This document shows, one piece after another, positions 8,465 through 16,100 of a stretch of 34,696 bases of DNA. Where the stretch lies: positions 1 through 34,696 of IMG/VR virus record IMGVR_UViG_3300031997_000034; one strand, 5' to 3'. This stretch comes from a virus. The position numbers were made by a program, and so were the translations under genes. The notes beneath the pieces were generated by a model that searched no databases, was not told the DNA's origin, and worked only from the letters and a program-made list of their open reading frames with translations. Position 1 is the stretch's first letter; every line of letters begins with the position of its first letter.

Positions 8465-9193
8465 ATGAAGGTTGTTGTTATCACACAGACGTGGAACGAG
8501 GAGGAAATGCTGCCGTACTTCCTTCAACACTACTCTCAGTTCGCGGACGAGATCATAATCCTCGACGACGGAAGCACAGACTCGACTTGTGAGATAGCTC
8601 GCACTTGCAATGTTGCCCGTGTAGAACATAGACTAGCTACTGGGGGCCTTATCGACGACGAGGAACGGACGAGGGTTGCAAATACCTTCTACAAGACCAT
8701 CTATGCCGATTGGTACGTCATCGTTGACGTAGATGAGGCAGTGTACCATCCCAGCGGAGACGTGAGAGCAGTACTTGAGGAATGCTCAAGACAAGGAATA
8801 ACGGTACCGCGATGTGAGGGGTACCGGATGGTAGGTACATCGTTACCACCAAAAGGGACTTCGCTTACAAAACACATTAGAACTGGTATACACGATACGA
8901 TGTACGATAAGGTTGCAGTTTTCGCTAGAGATGTAGTTCCTGTTTACCATCCTGGCAGACATCATACTAAATCACTTACCGGGAGCGTCGTACAAAGTAA
9001 GTGGCCAGTTTTCATGTTCCTACACTACAAGTACCCGAGTAGAGAGTTTGTGCAAGCCAGAATTGCGCGAACTCAGATGTCTCCACGCAACTACGAACTC
9101 TATTTAGGCTTCATGCCCGATGGAAGAGAGGGCAAGGATGCTTGGATGGAGATCTACGAGCAAACCCTACACGACGCTGTCCGCATCATCTGA
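8465..9193 (+). CDS. Glycosyltransferase family 2, VDVDE type
   Basis: I start the gene at ATG 8465, which has GAGGA at 8454-8458 and lies one base after the previous stop; a GTG 24 bases upstream is less likely. The 242-residue product begins MKVVVITQTWNEEE and contains IIILDDGSTDST and YVIVDVDEAVY, the strand-1, DDGSxD and metal-binding DxDE motifs of Glyco_tranf_2_4-like GT-A enzymes. The histidine-rich YHPGRHH segment is in the acceptor half. It closes the plus-strand cassette, and its last 27 bases overlap the 3' end of the first minus-strand gene. Confidence 0.85.
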   Translation: MKVVVITQTWNEEEMLPYFLQHYSQFADEIIILDDGSTDSTCEIARTCNVARVEHRLATGGLIDDEERTRVANTFYKTIYADWYVIVDVDEAVYHPSGDVRAVLEECSRQGITVPRCEGYRMVGTSLPPKGTSLTKHIRTGIHDTMYDKVAVFARDVVPVYHPGRHHTKSLTGSVVQSKWPVFMFLHYKYPSREFVQARIARTQMSPRNYELYLGFMPDGREGKDAWMEIYEQTLHDAVRII

Positions 9194-9577
9194 CTCTTCC
9201 TCTTCCTTTTCGACTTCAACTTCCTCGCCAAGCTGTCCAGCAAGGTCTTGCATCATGAGCGATAGGTAGCCCACTGTTGGAGCAATCTCCTGCCCCATTG
9301 CGTTTCTGCCAAATACCCTTGCCGCAGCTCCGCTCAGAGATTTCCACAAGAAGGCCCCCTCGTTCTTCGTGAGCTCGACCTCTATCTCAGTCTGAGGCGA
9401 AGTATCGAGGTCAGAGGACTCGATCGCTATTTGGATCTTCCCTGCCATCAGCATGAGGGAAGATCCCTTTGCGAACGACTTGCCTGCAGATATCGAGGTC
9501 AAAGCGTTCATTATCACTGCAGCATCGTGCCACTCACCCTTGGCGCGAGATCTAAGAGTTAGCGTGATTGTCTTCAT
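9167..9577 (-). CDS. Hypothetical protein with acidic tail
   Basis: A 136-residue product with a good ribosome binding site (GGAGG six bases before ATG 9577). The body alternates beta-type strands (ITLTLRSRAKGEW, KIQIAIESS, EIEVELT) and one helix (SLSGAAARVFG); the last ~20 residues are nearly all E and D (VEVEKEEEESDDAD). An acidic C-terminal tail is typical of phage DNA-mimicking or SSB-like partners, but no family was recognised. It is the promoter-distal end of the long minus-strand operon and converges on the glycosyltransferase gene. Confidence 0.7.
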   Translation of the reverse strand: MKTITLTLRSRAKGEWHDAAVIMNALTSISAGKSFAKGSSLMLMAGKIQIAIESSDLDTSPQTEIEVELTKNEGAFLWKSLSGAAARVFGRNAMGQEIAPTVGYLSLMMQDLAGQLGEEVEVEKEEEESDDADSVV

Positions 9578-9869
9578 TTTTCCTCCGTAGTATATTTGTT
9601 ATTTCCAATCTTCTTCCCGGGCTAGTACCTTCTTGGGCGTACTCAGCTACGTACTCGAGCTTGTCGAACATATCTGGATAGTTCGCTGCAAGTTTGGGTA
9701 CAACACAACGTAATGCCTTTCGACTAGACGTACACGCTTCGAAAACATTCCTGTGTCTGCGAATTCGCATACCGTACTGAGCAGCTAGCAACTCCGCAGC
9801 CTCTCTAGAAGCTACATACATTCGAATTGAGATATAAGCACCATTTACGTAGATATGAAGATCAGCCAT
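9552..9869 (-). CDS. Hypothetical 105-residue basic protein
   Basis: ATG 9869 is preceded by GGGAGAG at good spacing. The product has a beta hairpin start (LHIYVNGAYISIRMYV), a helix rich in alanine (REAAELLAAQYGM), then a run of arginines (RIRRHR) and a basic C-terminus (GRRLEITNILRRKN). The basic surface suggests nucleic-acid contact but no domain was recognised. It overlaps the next gene downstream by 26 bases. Confidence 0.65.
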   Translation of the reverse strand: MADLHIYVNGAYISIRMYVASREAAELLAAQYGMRIRRHRNVFEACTSSRKALRCVVPKLAANYPDMFDKLEYVAEYAQEGTSPGRRLEITNILRRKNEDNHANS

Positions 9870-9870
9870 A

Positions 9871-10314
9871 TTACTCTCCCATTAGTGCATGATGAAGAGG
9901 GCACAACCAGATTATGGTGGTCCAGTGTTGTTGGCTGTATCCGAGATAGTGGTGTGCCTCAATGTCGGTATTCTCGCAATTAGTAAATTCAGTTCCAACA
10001 GGCCAGTGAATACCTTCAAACTTCGTAGCAATACCAAACTGACAACATTGCGGTTTGTAGAGCGTACCGTTCTTGACTGCAGCCTGCACTGCCTGTCGGG
10101 CAAGTAGCTTTATTTGGTTTCTAGGATCGGTTCGGTACTTGAGAGACGAGGTCTTGTGCTTGCCCTCAATTCTGAACTGTTTACGCGATGCTTTATAGCA
10201 CTCAGGGCAGATAGTCATCCTACCACTTGGCTTCGTCGCGTCACGGTAGAATGTTGTGACCGGAAACTCACGCTTGCACACCCTGCATACTGCCCCATCT
10301 GTAACCTGATTCAC
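9871..10314 (-). CDS. Zinc-ribbon / HNH-like small protein
   Basis: A GTG start is chosen because GGAGG lies six bases before it. The 147-residue product has an N-terminal zinc ribbon (CRVC at 10-13 and CPEC at 36-39) and a C-terminal HNH-like element (IEAHHYLGY…WLCPLHHAL) with paired H and C residues. Similar small phage proteins are often annotated as HNH endonucleases, but the catalytic asparagine and second histidine cannot be placed with certainty. The gene start lies inside the 3' end of the polymerase gene (47-base overlap). It could be a homing-type nuclease next to the polymerase or a zinc-binding regulator. Confidence 0.6.
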   Translation of the reverse strand: MNQVTDGAVCRVCKREFPVTTFYRDATKPSGRMTICPECYKASRKQFRIEGKHKTSSLKYRTDPRNQIKLLARQAVQAAVKNGTLYKPQCCQFGIATKFEGIHWPVGTEFTNCENTDIEAHHYLGYSQQHWTTIIWLCPLHHALMGE

Positions 10315-12628
10315 TATCTACCTCCCAAGGCACCTCAGGATAGATTTCGGATGCAACGGCTATCATCTCGTCGTGAACGAGTGTAAGCACTTGGCGTTCA
10401 ACTTCGACATTGTCAGGGAACTCCACCAATATCGAATCGTGAACCGTCAGCACAACCCTAGCACCTAACGATGCTATCTTAGGCCTAACATTGATTGCTG
10501 CAAGCGACGTACAATCCGCTGCCCCACCAGCTAACGGCATATGCACTGCAGTCTTTCTTGCGTCGTCCTCGTTCACATTGTTTATAAGTGGGAATCTCCG
10601 TTTACGTCCTGTCCTCGTCGTTACGTAGCCTTGCTTACGAAGCAGTGTGTATTGCTCCTGTTTGTAGGCTAGGAACCTAGGCATTAGCTTGTTATAGTCA
10701 TGAACGAACTTCTTTGCAATCTCGATCGGCAGGCCAGCACTATCTGCAAAGCTGTATTCGTTTCCCCCATAAAAATATGAGAAGTCGAACATTTTGCAAT
10801 TCATGTACTGAGTCTTCGTGTAGTCGACACCGTACATTGCAATACTAACTTCCTTATGCATACTACGCTTGTCACGAAAGATGCCAAGCAAGAACGGGTC
10901 GCCACTCTCCGCTGCTGCGACACGGATTTCCGCTTGACCGTAATCGCACACTCCAAACTTGTTACCTTGATGTGGGATGTAACAGTTTTTCACTATCTTG
11001 CCGTATTGACCTACTTCCCTATCGTCGGCCCGTGGTATCGTAAGCATTGCTGGCTTGACAATCGCAAGCCTTCCAATCTCCGTCCCAGCAATCTTGGTAT
11101 CGAAGTGTGCATCGTCGTTGTGGTCAAGCATCTCCAACACGTTGTCGAAGTATGAAGTTTGCAGCTTGTGGATACGACGGTACTGACGTATGAGGTCGAT
11201 GACAGGATGTTTTCCCTTCAACGCCTCAAGCACATCCTTGTTCGTCGACCTCTCCTTTATCTTCCTTCCACGCGGCTGCGGTAGCTTTAGAATATCGTAA
11301 AGGTAGTGTGCGACCTGTGGCGGCGAGTTGAGATTCTCAATGGCATTGCCGCTCATCTCTGCAATTTGTCTTTCAATACCAACAAGCGTTTTGTTGAATG
11401 ATGCTTGCTGTGTAACTATGTAGTCAACGTCTACGTGTACACCGATAGTTTCCGCTTCAGTAAATAGGTCAGCGAGAGGCATTGTGATATTGTTGAACGG
11501 ACGTTGGAACAACTTTTCGTCTACAAGTCTATCTTTGAACAAAGGAGCAAGGGAAAAGGCTCGGGTGGCATCGTAAGCAGCATACTGACAGAGTTTAGGG
11601 AAAGGAATCTTGCTATAGTAGTCGTTACGGGAACTGAGATGCTCGTGCAGTCCCACTTCCCAGTCTGGTTCATCGAGGTAACGCGCAGCCAATCCTTTGA
11701 GATCGTGAAAAGAGGCCTTGGCTTCATCGCCACCCGTCCTTTCATCTAATATGCAATGCGAGAGCATCGTATCGAAATCAACACGTGCAGGCCATCCTAA
11801 TTGGTAACGCAGGAAGCGAGCATCGAACTTCCCGTTGTGGCCAACAAAGATAATATCAGAATTCCAGAAACGTCGCCAGAACGGATCGTTCTTTGTTCTG
11901 TAGAGGAGGTTATATGGTGCTCCTGGGTGTGCTCCTGGCGCGATATACGCATGGTATGGGTTTGCCGCAAGTACCATTAGTAGAATGTCGTTATCGAGGC
12001 CAATTTGATCTGTCTCAAGGTCGTACGAGACGACTTTGGCGTCGAGAAAAGGTTCGAGCTGAGCAAGGTTGGTGACAACTTCATAAGACGGAACTTCACA
12101 AGGCTTCTTTGGTCCTGCAGCAAACTTCACAACGTCTTCGATGAACGACTTCGCGAACTTTGGGTCGCGCATGATGAATGCAGGGTGGTATGTCGCTAAC
12201 GAGTTCCCCACCCATCTACCTCTTATAGTTGTTAGCGACATACCCTGCTGTTGCTCAGGAAAGTGCGATTCCCTGGCAACGTCCCCCATGAAGAGCTGGT
12301 GGTTGTTCACGAGCTCCTCTTCCACTCGTCCTTTGCAGCACCAGGCCGCTGCGTTGACGATAGCTTCCTTACCTTCTTCTCCACCAGGAGGGAAACACGA
12401 TGTAACGTTTAGTACATTGCATTGCTCCCTCGCAATGCCGACTTGAGCAAGTAGCTTCCAGAGCTTATCGCCTGAAGGTCCTACGAATGGCCTCTTCTGC
12501 TGTACCTCGTGCCAACCAGGACCTTCACCAATCATTGTATAGAGCGCACCCTCTTTGAGTTCGCTCGGTACAAACGCTTGGTCCTTCAACGGACATGCTT
12601 CGCAGTTAGCTGCTGGATGTTTGTTCAT
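10268..12628 (-). CDS. Uracil-DNA glycosylase / DNA polymerase A fusion
   Basis: A 786-residue replicative polymerase. Residues ~1-165 match family 4 uracil-DNA glycosylase: Fe-S cysteines C9, C12, C78 and C97/98, the IGEGPGWHE loop, PFVGPSG, and the HPAFIMRDP motif. Residues ~195-360 form the 3'-5' exonuclease with DxE (D203, E205), NGKFD (D269) and YAAYD (D353), so proofreading looks intact. Residues ~380-786 are the polymerase: motif A DYGQAEIR (D562), motif B ending KMFDFSYFYG (K612, F616, Y620) and motif C VHDSI (H730, D731). Motif A has G and A in place of the usual S and I, and the conserved motif B arginine four residues before K612 is a tyrosine. The start ATG overlaps the MazG stop (ATGA). 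A 14-base perfect inverted repeat lies in the glycosylase-coding part. Confidence 0.93.
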   Translation of the reverse strand: MNKHPAANCEACPLKDQAFVPSELKEGALYTMIGEGPGWHEVQQKRPFVGPSGDKLWKLLAQVGIAREQCNVLNVTSCFPPGGEEGKEAIVNAAAWCCKGRVEEELVNNHQLFMGDVARESHFPEQQQGMSLTTIRGRWVGNSLATYHPAFIMRDPKFAKSFIEDVVKFAAGPKKPCEVPSYEVVTNLAQLEPFLDAKVVSYDLETDQIGLDNDILLMVLAANPYHAYIAPGAHPGAPYNLLYRTKNDPFWRRFWNSDIIFVGHNGKFDARFLRYQLGWPARVDFDTMLSHCILDERTGGDEAKASFHDLKGLAARYLDEPDWEVGLHEHLSSRNDYYSKIPFPKLCQYAAYDATRAFSLAPLFKDRLVDEKLFQRPFNNITMPLADLFTEAETIGVHVDVDYIVTQQASFNKTLVGIERQIAEMSGNAIENLNSPPQVAHYLYDILKLPQPRGRKIKERSTNKDVLEALKGKHPVIDLIRQYRRIHKLQTSYFDNVLEMLDHNDDAHFDTKIAGTEIGRLAIVKPAMLTIPRADDREVGQYGKIVKNCYIPHQGNKFGVCDYGQAEIRVAAAESGDPFLLGIFRDKRSMHKEVSIAMYGVDYTKTQYMNCKMFDFSYFYGGNEYSFADSAGLPIEIAKKFVHDYNKLMPRFLAYKQEQYTLLRKQGYVTTRTGRKRRFPLINNVNEDDARKTAVHMPLAGGAADCTSLAAINVRPKIASLGARVVLTVHDSILVEFPDNVEVERQVLTLVHDEMIAVASEIYPEVPWEVDSESGYRWGSMQGVQA
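12187..12244. repeat. 14-bp perfect inverted repeat inside polymerase gene
   Basis: GGTATGTCGCTAAC (12187-12200) and its exact reverse complement (12231-12244) flank a 30-base loop. Three-base-bulged pairing of CAGGG/CCCTG extends the stem outward. It falls in the segment encoding the end of the glycosylase domain, around the HPAFIM motif. A long hairpin in coding DNA is unexpected by chance and may affect mRNA or DNA folding. Confidence 0.7.
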
Positions 12629-12957
12629 TTCTTCTTGAACCCGTTCGGATAGCGACGTTGTAGCTTCACAAGATTGCGCTCGGCAACTTCGCTAAGGTTG
12701 ATATCGACCGAGTCGCAAAGCATCGCTAGATACCAGAGAATGTCTCCAGCTTCTTCTGTCACTACTTCGACGTCAAAGTCCTTGCCGTGCCAAAGGACCT
12801 TCTTTAGGAAATTGAGAAGCTCTCCGACTTCCCCAGCAAGGCACATACCCCAACAAGCTAGTGCCTCTGGCCTATTGTCGAGCTTCATTGCTGTCGCCGA
12901 CGCGAGGGCTTGATAAGAGTCTAAGGTTAGAACGACCTTCTCGGCACCGGTAAGCAC
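12625..12957 (-). CDS. MazG-like nucleotide pyrophosphohydrolase
   Basis: A 110-residue single MazG domain. The metal-binding E-x-x-E…E-x-x-D pattern is present as AGEVGELLNFLKK (E43, E46) and EEAGDILWYLA (E69, D72), and the C-terminus has the usual NL-x-K-L-x-x-RYPNGF. The start is GTG 12957 with a GGAG upstream. It lies one base after the FolE stop and overlaps the polymerase start. The family hydrolyses NTPs or dNTPs (or ppGpp) to monophosphates; beside a deazaguanine cluster and a polymerase, a role in tuning the dNTP pool or sparing precursor is plausible. Confidence 0.88.
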   Translation of the reverse strand: MLTGAEKVVLTLDSYQALASATAMKLDNRPEALACWGMCLAGEVGELLNFLKKVLWHGKDFDVEVVTEEAGDILWYLAMLCDSVDINLSEVAERNLVKLQRRYPNGFKKK

Positions 12958-12958
12958 G

Positions 12959-13504
12959 TTACCGCTCCGTCATTAGAGTAAGATACTCATGGCGAGCCTC
13001 GCCACTAGTTAGAAAGACGCCACGCATCTCGGACGTAATGAGGTGTGCATCCTCTTCGCGAACGCCTCGACATGCCATGCAGGTGTGTACGGCATTCATT
13101 GTGACCGCAACGCCCATAGCACTCAGCTCGTGCTTGAGATAGGAAGCAATCTCGGCAGTGAGTTCTTCTTGCGTCGATGGCTTCGTAGCACACCATTTGA
13201 CAAGTCTTGGTATCTTGCTCGCTCCGACCATGAGATCGTTCGGAATATAGCCAACCCACGCTGTCCCCGTATAGGGGAGCAAATGATGCTTGCAAACAGA
13301 ACTGAAGCGAATTGGTCCGCACATGATGAGCTGGTTGACGTCTACAGGAAACGTTGTCAACTTGAACTGACGAGGTCCGGGAGCATACTCCTTCAAGTAG
13401 GCAACGAAACGCTCTGCGGTTCTCTCCGAACTATCGTCCCACTCGAATTCTGGGAAGATGTCGTCGATGATGAGCTTCATCAGTGCAACGTTACTTGGCT
13501 TCAT
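12959..13504 (-). CDS. folE: GTP cyclohydrolase I
   Basis: A 181-residue protein matching FolE: VCKHHLLPYTG with zinc ligands C71 and H74, IGxxR-like KIPRLVKW, and HTCMACRGV with the third zinc ligand C142. The enzyme converts GTP to 7,8-dihydroneopterin triphosphate, the first step of preQ0 synthesis. It overlaps the upstream zinc-finger gene by 14 bases and has TAGGAGA before its ATG. With queE, queD and queC in the same operon it is best read as part of a phage 7-deazaguanine pathway rather than folate synthesis. Confidence 0.93.
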   Translation of the reverse strand: MKPSNVALMKLIIDDIFPEFEWDDSSERTAERFVAYLKEYAPGPRQFKLTTFPVDVNQLIMCGPIRFSSVCKHHLLPYTGTAWVGYIPNDLMVGASKIPRLVKWCATKPSTQEELTAEIASYLKHELSAMGVAVTMNAVHTCMACRGVREEDAHLITSEMRGVFLTSGEARHEYLTLMTER

Positions 13505-13805
13505 TGCGGTCTCCTAGTTTTGCAAGTATGTGATCTATGTACGCGTTCGCTCTAACAACCGAAGCGAGTTGTGGGACAAGCTTCGCAGGTGCACCGTTAC
13601 CTGCTGGCCGTGTTGTTAGAACTTTTTGTCTCGTCCTGCACCTAGGACAAAATGATGTGGCTCCAACCGGCTTCACGTTAGATGCGATAGAGTGCCCACA
13701 CTCTAGATAGGTAATGTACACGTTGTGATGTGGACCTATACCCGCGCAGTCGCAGTCGCAGTCACTTGGTTCACCTGGAACGCTTATGGCCGTGATGATT
13801 TTCAT
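13491..13805 (-). CDS. Cysteine-rich putative zinc protein within the que cluster
   Basis: A 104-residue product with a strong ribosome binding site (TAGGAGAG) and an ATG that overlaps the queE stop. It has an N-terminal CDCDC cluster (from residue 16), then YLECGHSI and FCPRCRTRQ, giving CxH and CxxC pairs compatible with a zinc ribbon, followed by a helical C-terminus. No enzyme family was recognised. Its placement between queE and folE, with overlaps on both sides, suggests co-expression with 7-deazaguanine synthesis. Confidence 0.7.
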   Translation of the reverse strand: MKIITAISVPGEPSDCDCDCAGIGPHHNVYITYLECGHSIASNVKPVGATSFCPRCRTRQKVLTTRPAGNGAPAKLVPQLASVVRANAYIDHILAKLGDRNEAK

Positions 13806-14506
13806 ACACCTCTCCTACTACCCCAAAGTAAATAGTGTAACTGAGGTAAAACGCTGAAGCTGCCAAAGAAATCGTCGTGAGTAAGCGTCTCGACGATGTA
13901 TCTAGTTCGTTCCAAGACGCCTTGTACGTCCGTTCCTAGTGGTGTGCCTATCGAAATGTAACGGTGAGCGTTCGGCAACTTCAGCGATTTGATCCAAGCA
14001 ATATCTTCGCTGCTGAATACTACGAACTTGAGAGTTGTAGATAGGCCGAGTGCTCGGCGTTTGTTGCACGCTTGCGTGATGTTGACCCAATCTGTCCTCT
14101 CGCTCATTCCCGACGACGGAGGCTTCGGTGAGATCGTGAGCTCGTCAAGTAGCTCTACCTGCTCGCTGGTAAGCACTGTCCCTTGCGTCTCCATTGCAGT
14201 GTTGAAACCTGATCTTATAAGCTCTCTGAGCAAAGGTTCGTCGACGAAGAGTGCCGGATTACCTCCAGTAAGAATGATCCAATCTGCGTAGCCTCTTAGA
14301 TGGTCAACGACGTTGACGATCTGCTTCGCCGTTATGTCTTCCTTCTTCCAACCTTCGAAGCTCGGGTTTATCGCGTACTTCGTGTCACACCACGAACAAG
14401 CGCTATCGCAACCTGCGAAACGAACGAAGTAACAGATCTTGCCGATCTGCCTGCCCTCACCCTGGATAGTTGGCCCAAAGCACTCGCTGATAGGATACGT
14501 TTTCAT
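13802..14506 (-). CDS. queE: 7-carboxy-7-deazaguanine synthase (radical SAM)
   Basis: Start at ATG 14506, which overlaps the queD stop and has GGAG upstream; the eight extra residues from 14530 belong to the queD frame region. The 234-residue protein opens with the QueE signature SECFGPTIQGEG and has the radical-SAM cluster CDSACSWC (C33, C37, C40; CX3CX2C). ILTGGNPAL and ISPKPPSSG match the SAM- and substrate-binding segments of the family. It converts 6-carboxy-tetrahydropterin to 7-carboxy-7-deazaguanine. Confidence 0.93.
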   Translation of the reverse strand: MKTYPISECFGPTIQGEGRQIGKICYFVRFAGCDSACSWCDTKYAINPSFEGWKKEDITAKQIVNVVDHLRGYADWIILTGGNPALFVDEPLLRELIRSGFNTAMETQGTVLTSEQVELLDELTISPKPPSSGMSERTDWVNITQACNKRRALGLSTTLKFVVFSSEDIAWIKSLKLPNAHRYISIGTPLGTDVQGVLERTRYIVETLTHDDFFGSFSVLPQLHYLLWGSRRGV

Positions 14507-15006
14507 TTTGGGTCTCCATAGTACTTCCATAGCAACGGCGGCTCAGTTTTTAGAATTTTGCCTCCTACCAAAGCTTCGTAGGAAGCCGAAGTCTTTGGCG
14601 TTTCGCTCACGTTGACAGTAAGTCTCGTACTCGAGGGTATACCGATAGCTAAGATACCCCAGATGTAGTAGCAAATCTCTTCGGCAGTAGACCGCTTGCC
14701 AACGTAGCAACGTTTGAGATCGAGTTGGTTCACGTAGACGTAGACAGAGCTTAGACCTTCAGCACCGACGTCGGCGTCTCCGTAGAGAAACGCGTGATCG
14801 AGTTGTTCGATGACTGGTTTTACGATAATATCAAGGTTGCCGTAATCCATAACCATCGTATCGTCGGACGCTCCGGGGTTATGAATTTGTTCCCCTTCGA
14901 TCTCAACAGTCACGGAATAAGTATGACCATGTAAGTTCTTGCACTTGCCTTCGTGGCCGACAAGTTGATGCGCTGCGTCAAAAGTGTACGTTTTACTAAT
15001 CTTCAC
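14503..15006 (-). CDS. queD: 6-carboxy-tetrahydropterin synthase
   Basis: GTG start at 15006, overlapping the previous stop (GTGA), with GGGAGGT upstream. The 167-residue product carries the QueD zinc histidines H13, H26 and H28 (FDAAHQLVGH, CKNLHGHTY), the catalytic C22 and the LDHAFLYG and STAEEI motifs. It makes 6-carboxy-5,6,7,8-tetrahydropterin from dihydroneopterin triphosphate. It is somewhat longer than a typical ~120-residue QueD, with an insert around residues 75-105. Confidence 0.93.
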   Translation of the reverse strand: MKISKTYTFDAAHQLVGHEGKCKNLHGHTYSVTVEIEGEQIHNPGASDDTMVMDYGNLDIIVKPVIEQLDHAFLYGDADVGAEGLSSVYVYVNQLDLKRCYVGKRSTAEEICYYIWGILAIGIPSSTRLTVNVSETPKTSASYEALVGGKILKTEPPLLWKYYGDPK

Positions 15007-15188
15007 TTCGGACCTCCCACGTAGTAATCAGGATGATCAGGAACAGGCTCCATCCCAATCATACAACCGTGTAGCCGCGATTCGTGATAGATCGGAGTTA
15101 CCCTACCATCATCATGGAAGATATGACCGTCCGCATCCGAATTTGCATTCGGATTAGGATGTTCTTTATCATAGATTACGATTTTCAT
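15003..15188 (-). CDS. Unknown 61-residue protein between queC and queD
   Basis: The longer open frame here overlaps queC in another phase; the true start is ATG 15188, two bases after the queC stop with GGAGTGG ahead of it. The product (MKIVIYDKEHP…YYVGGPK) is short, rich in D, H and P, and has no transmembrane segment. It ends in a GTGA overlap with queD. No family was recognised; tight coupling suggests a job linked to the preQ0 pathway. Confidence 0.65.
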   Translation of the reverse strand: MKIVIYDKEHPNPNANSDADGHIFHDDGRVTPIYHESRLHGCMIGMEPVPDHPDYYVGGPK

Positions 15189-15189
15189 C

Positions 15190-15906
15190 TTACCACTCCA
15201 CCGGAATTGCGTACGGAATTGGATCTGCAAAGCCACATACCTTGAATGCATGAATCCTTTCGGAACACGTTGGACATAGACCACACGCGTATACGTATAC
15301 GGCTCCTGAGTTGACTGCGGACACTGGATCGTAACACGACCAAGTAAGGTGGAATGGGACGTTGAGTTTGTTGCCGCACCATACCACGTCGGCTTTCTGC
15401 ATGTTGATGAGTGGCGCAACGACTTTGATTTGATGATACGTGCCGATGTAAGCCGCGGCAGCGAACGCGCCGACGAAGTCGAAGCGACAGTCAGGGTAGG
15501 CGCTATTATGAGCGTCCTCCGCGTGCATACCTACGTGCACTTCGTCGAACCCTTTACCTGCAGCTAGTGCAACTGCCATTGCGAGGAAGACGCCGTTACG
15601 GAACGGGACAACTGTCTGCGACGGACCTTCGGCCTCTCGAATCTCTCTATACGTCATGTGAGGCATTTTGATCTTCCCGTCGAATAGCAGTGCGCTTTGC
15701 TCGCCGAAGATCTGAGGAACTACGATGACGTTGTCCTGAATTTCATAGAACTCGACGATGCGGAGAGCTGCACCGAGTTCCATTCTCTCGTGCTTGCTTC
15801 CGTAGGAAAACGACACTGTCTCGACTTCGTTGTCGCCATCCTTGAGAGCCATTGCGAGCACGACCGTCGAATCGAGACCACCAGAGTGGACGACTAGAAC
15901 TTTCAT
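15190..15906 (-). CDS. queC: 7-cyano-7-deazaguanine (preQ0) synthase
   Basis: Start at ATG 15906 (GGAGTG upstream, one base after the previous stop) rather than the ATG at 15918, which lies in the previous gene. The 238-residue protein has the ATP-pyrophosphatase PP-loop SGGLDST (8-14), SFSYGSKH, VPFRNGVFL, and the zinc site at the C-terminus (SCYDP…CGLCPTC). It converts 7-carboxy-7-deazaguanine to preQ0 using ATP and ammonia. Length is that of plain QueC; there is no fused amidotransferase domain as in the enzymes that make archaeosine-type products. Confidence 0.93.
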   Translation of the reverse strand: MKVLVVHSGGLDSTVVLAMALKDGDNEVETVSFSYGSKHERMELGAALRIVEFYEIQDNVIVVPQIFGEQSALLFDGKIKMPHMTYREIREAEGPSQTVVPFRNGVFLAMAVALAAGKGFDEVHVGMHAEDAHNSAYPDCRFDFVGAFAAAAYIGTYHQIKVVAPLINMQKADVVWCGNKLNVPFHLTWSCYDPVSAVNSGAVYVYACGLCPTCSERIHAFKVCGFADPIPYAIPVEW

Positions 15907-15907
15907 T

Positions 15908-16090
15908 TTACACTCCATTTCTGAATGCTAGTACCACGGCTAAGATAATGAGAAGAACGAATACAGTAACAAAAATCCCGACGGCAACCCCGCAACAACC
16001 CCCTGGCGAAGTTGATGCAGGTCCTTCGCCCATCTGATCGAGCATCTGAGCGCGCTCCTGTTCCAACTTGATCAAATCAAGATTAGGCAT
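15908..16090 (-). CDS. Small single-span membrane protein
   Basis: A 60-residue product with a near-consensus AAGGAGG before ATG 16090. A charged N-terminal helix (LIKLEQERAQMLDQM) is followed by a Gly/Ser/Pro linker, a CC pair and one strongly hydrophobic segment (about 34-55) with a short basic end. Topology suggests an inner-membrane anchor with a cytoplasmic N-terminus. It sits between the primase and queC. A holin-like role is possible by size, but there is no lysis gene beside it. Confidence 0.7.
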   Translation of the reverse strand: MPNLDLIKLEQERAQMLDQMGEGPASTSPGGCCGVAVGIFVTVFVLLIILAVVLAFRNGV

Positions 16091-16100
16091 GCTATCCTCC

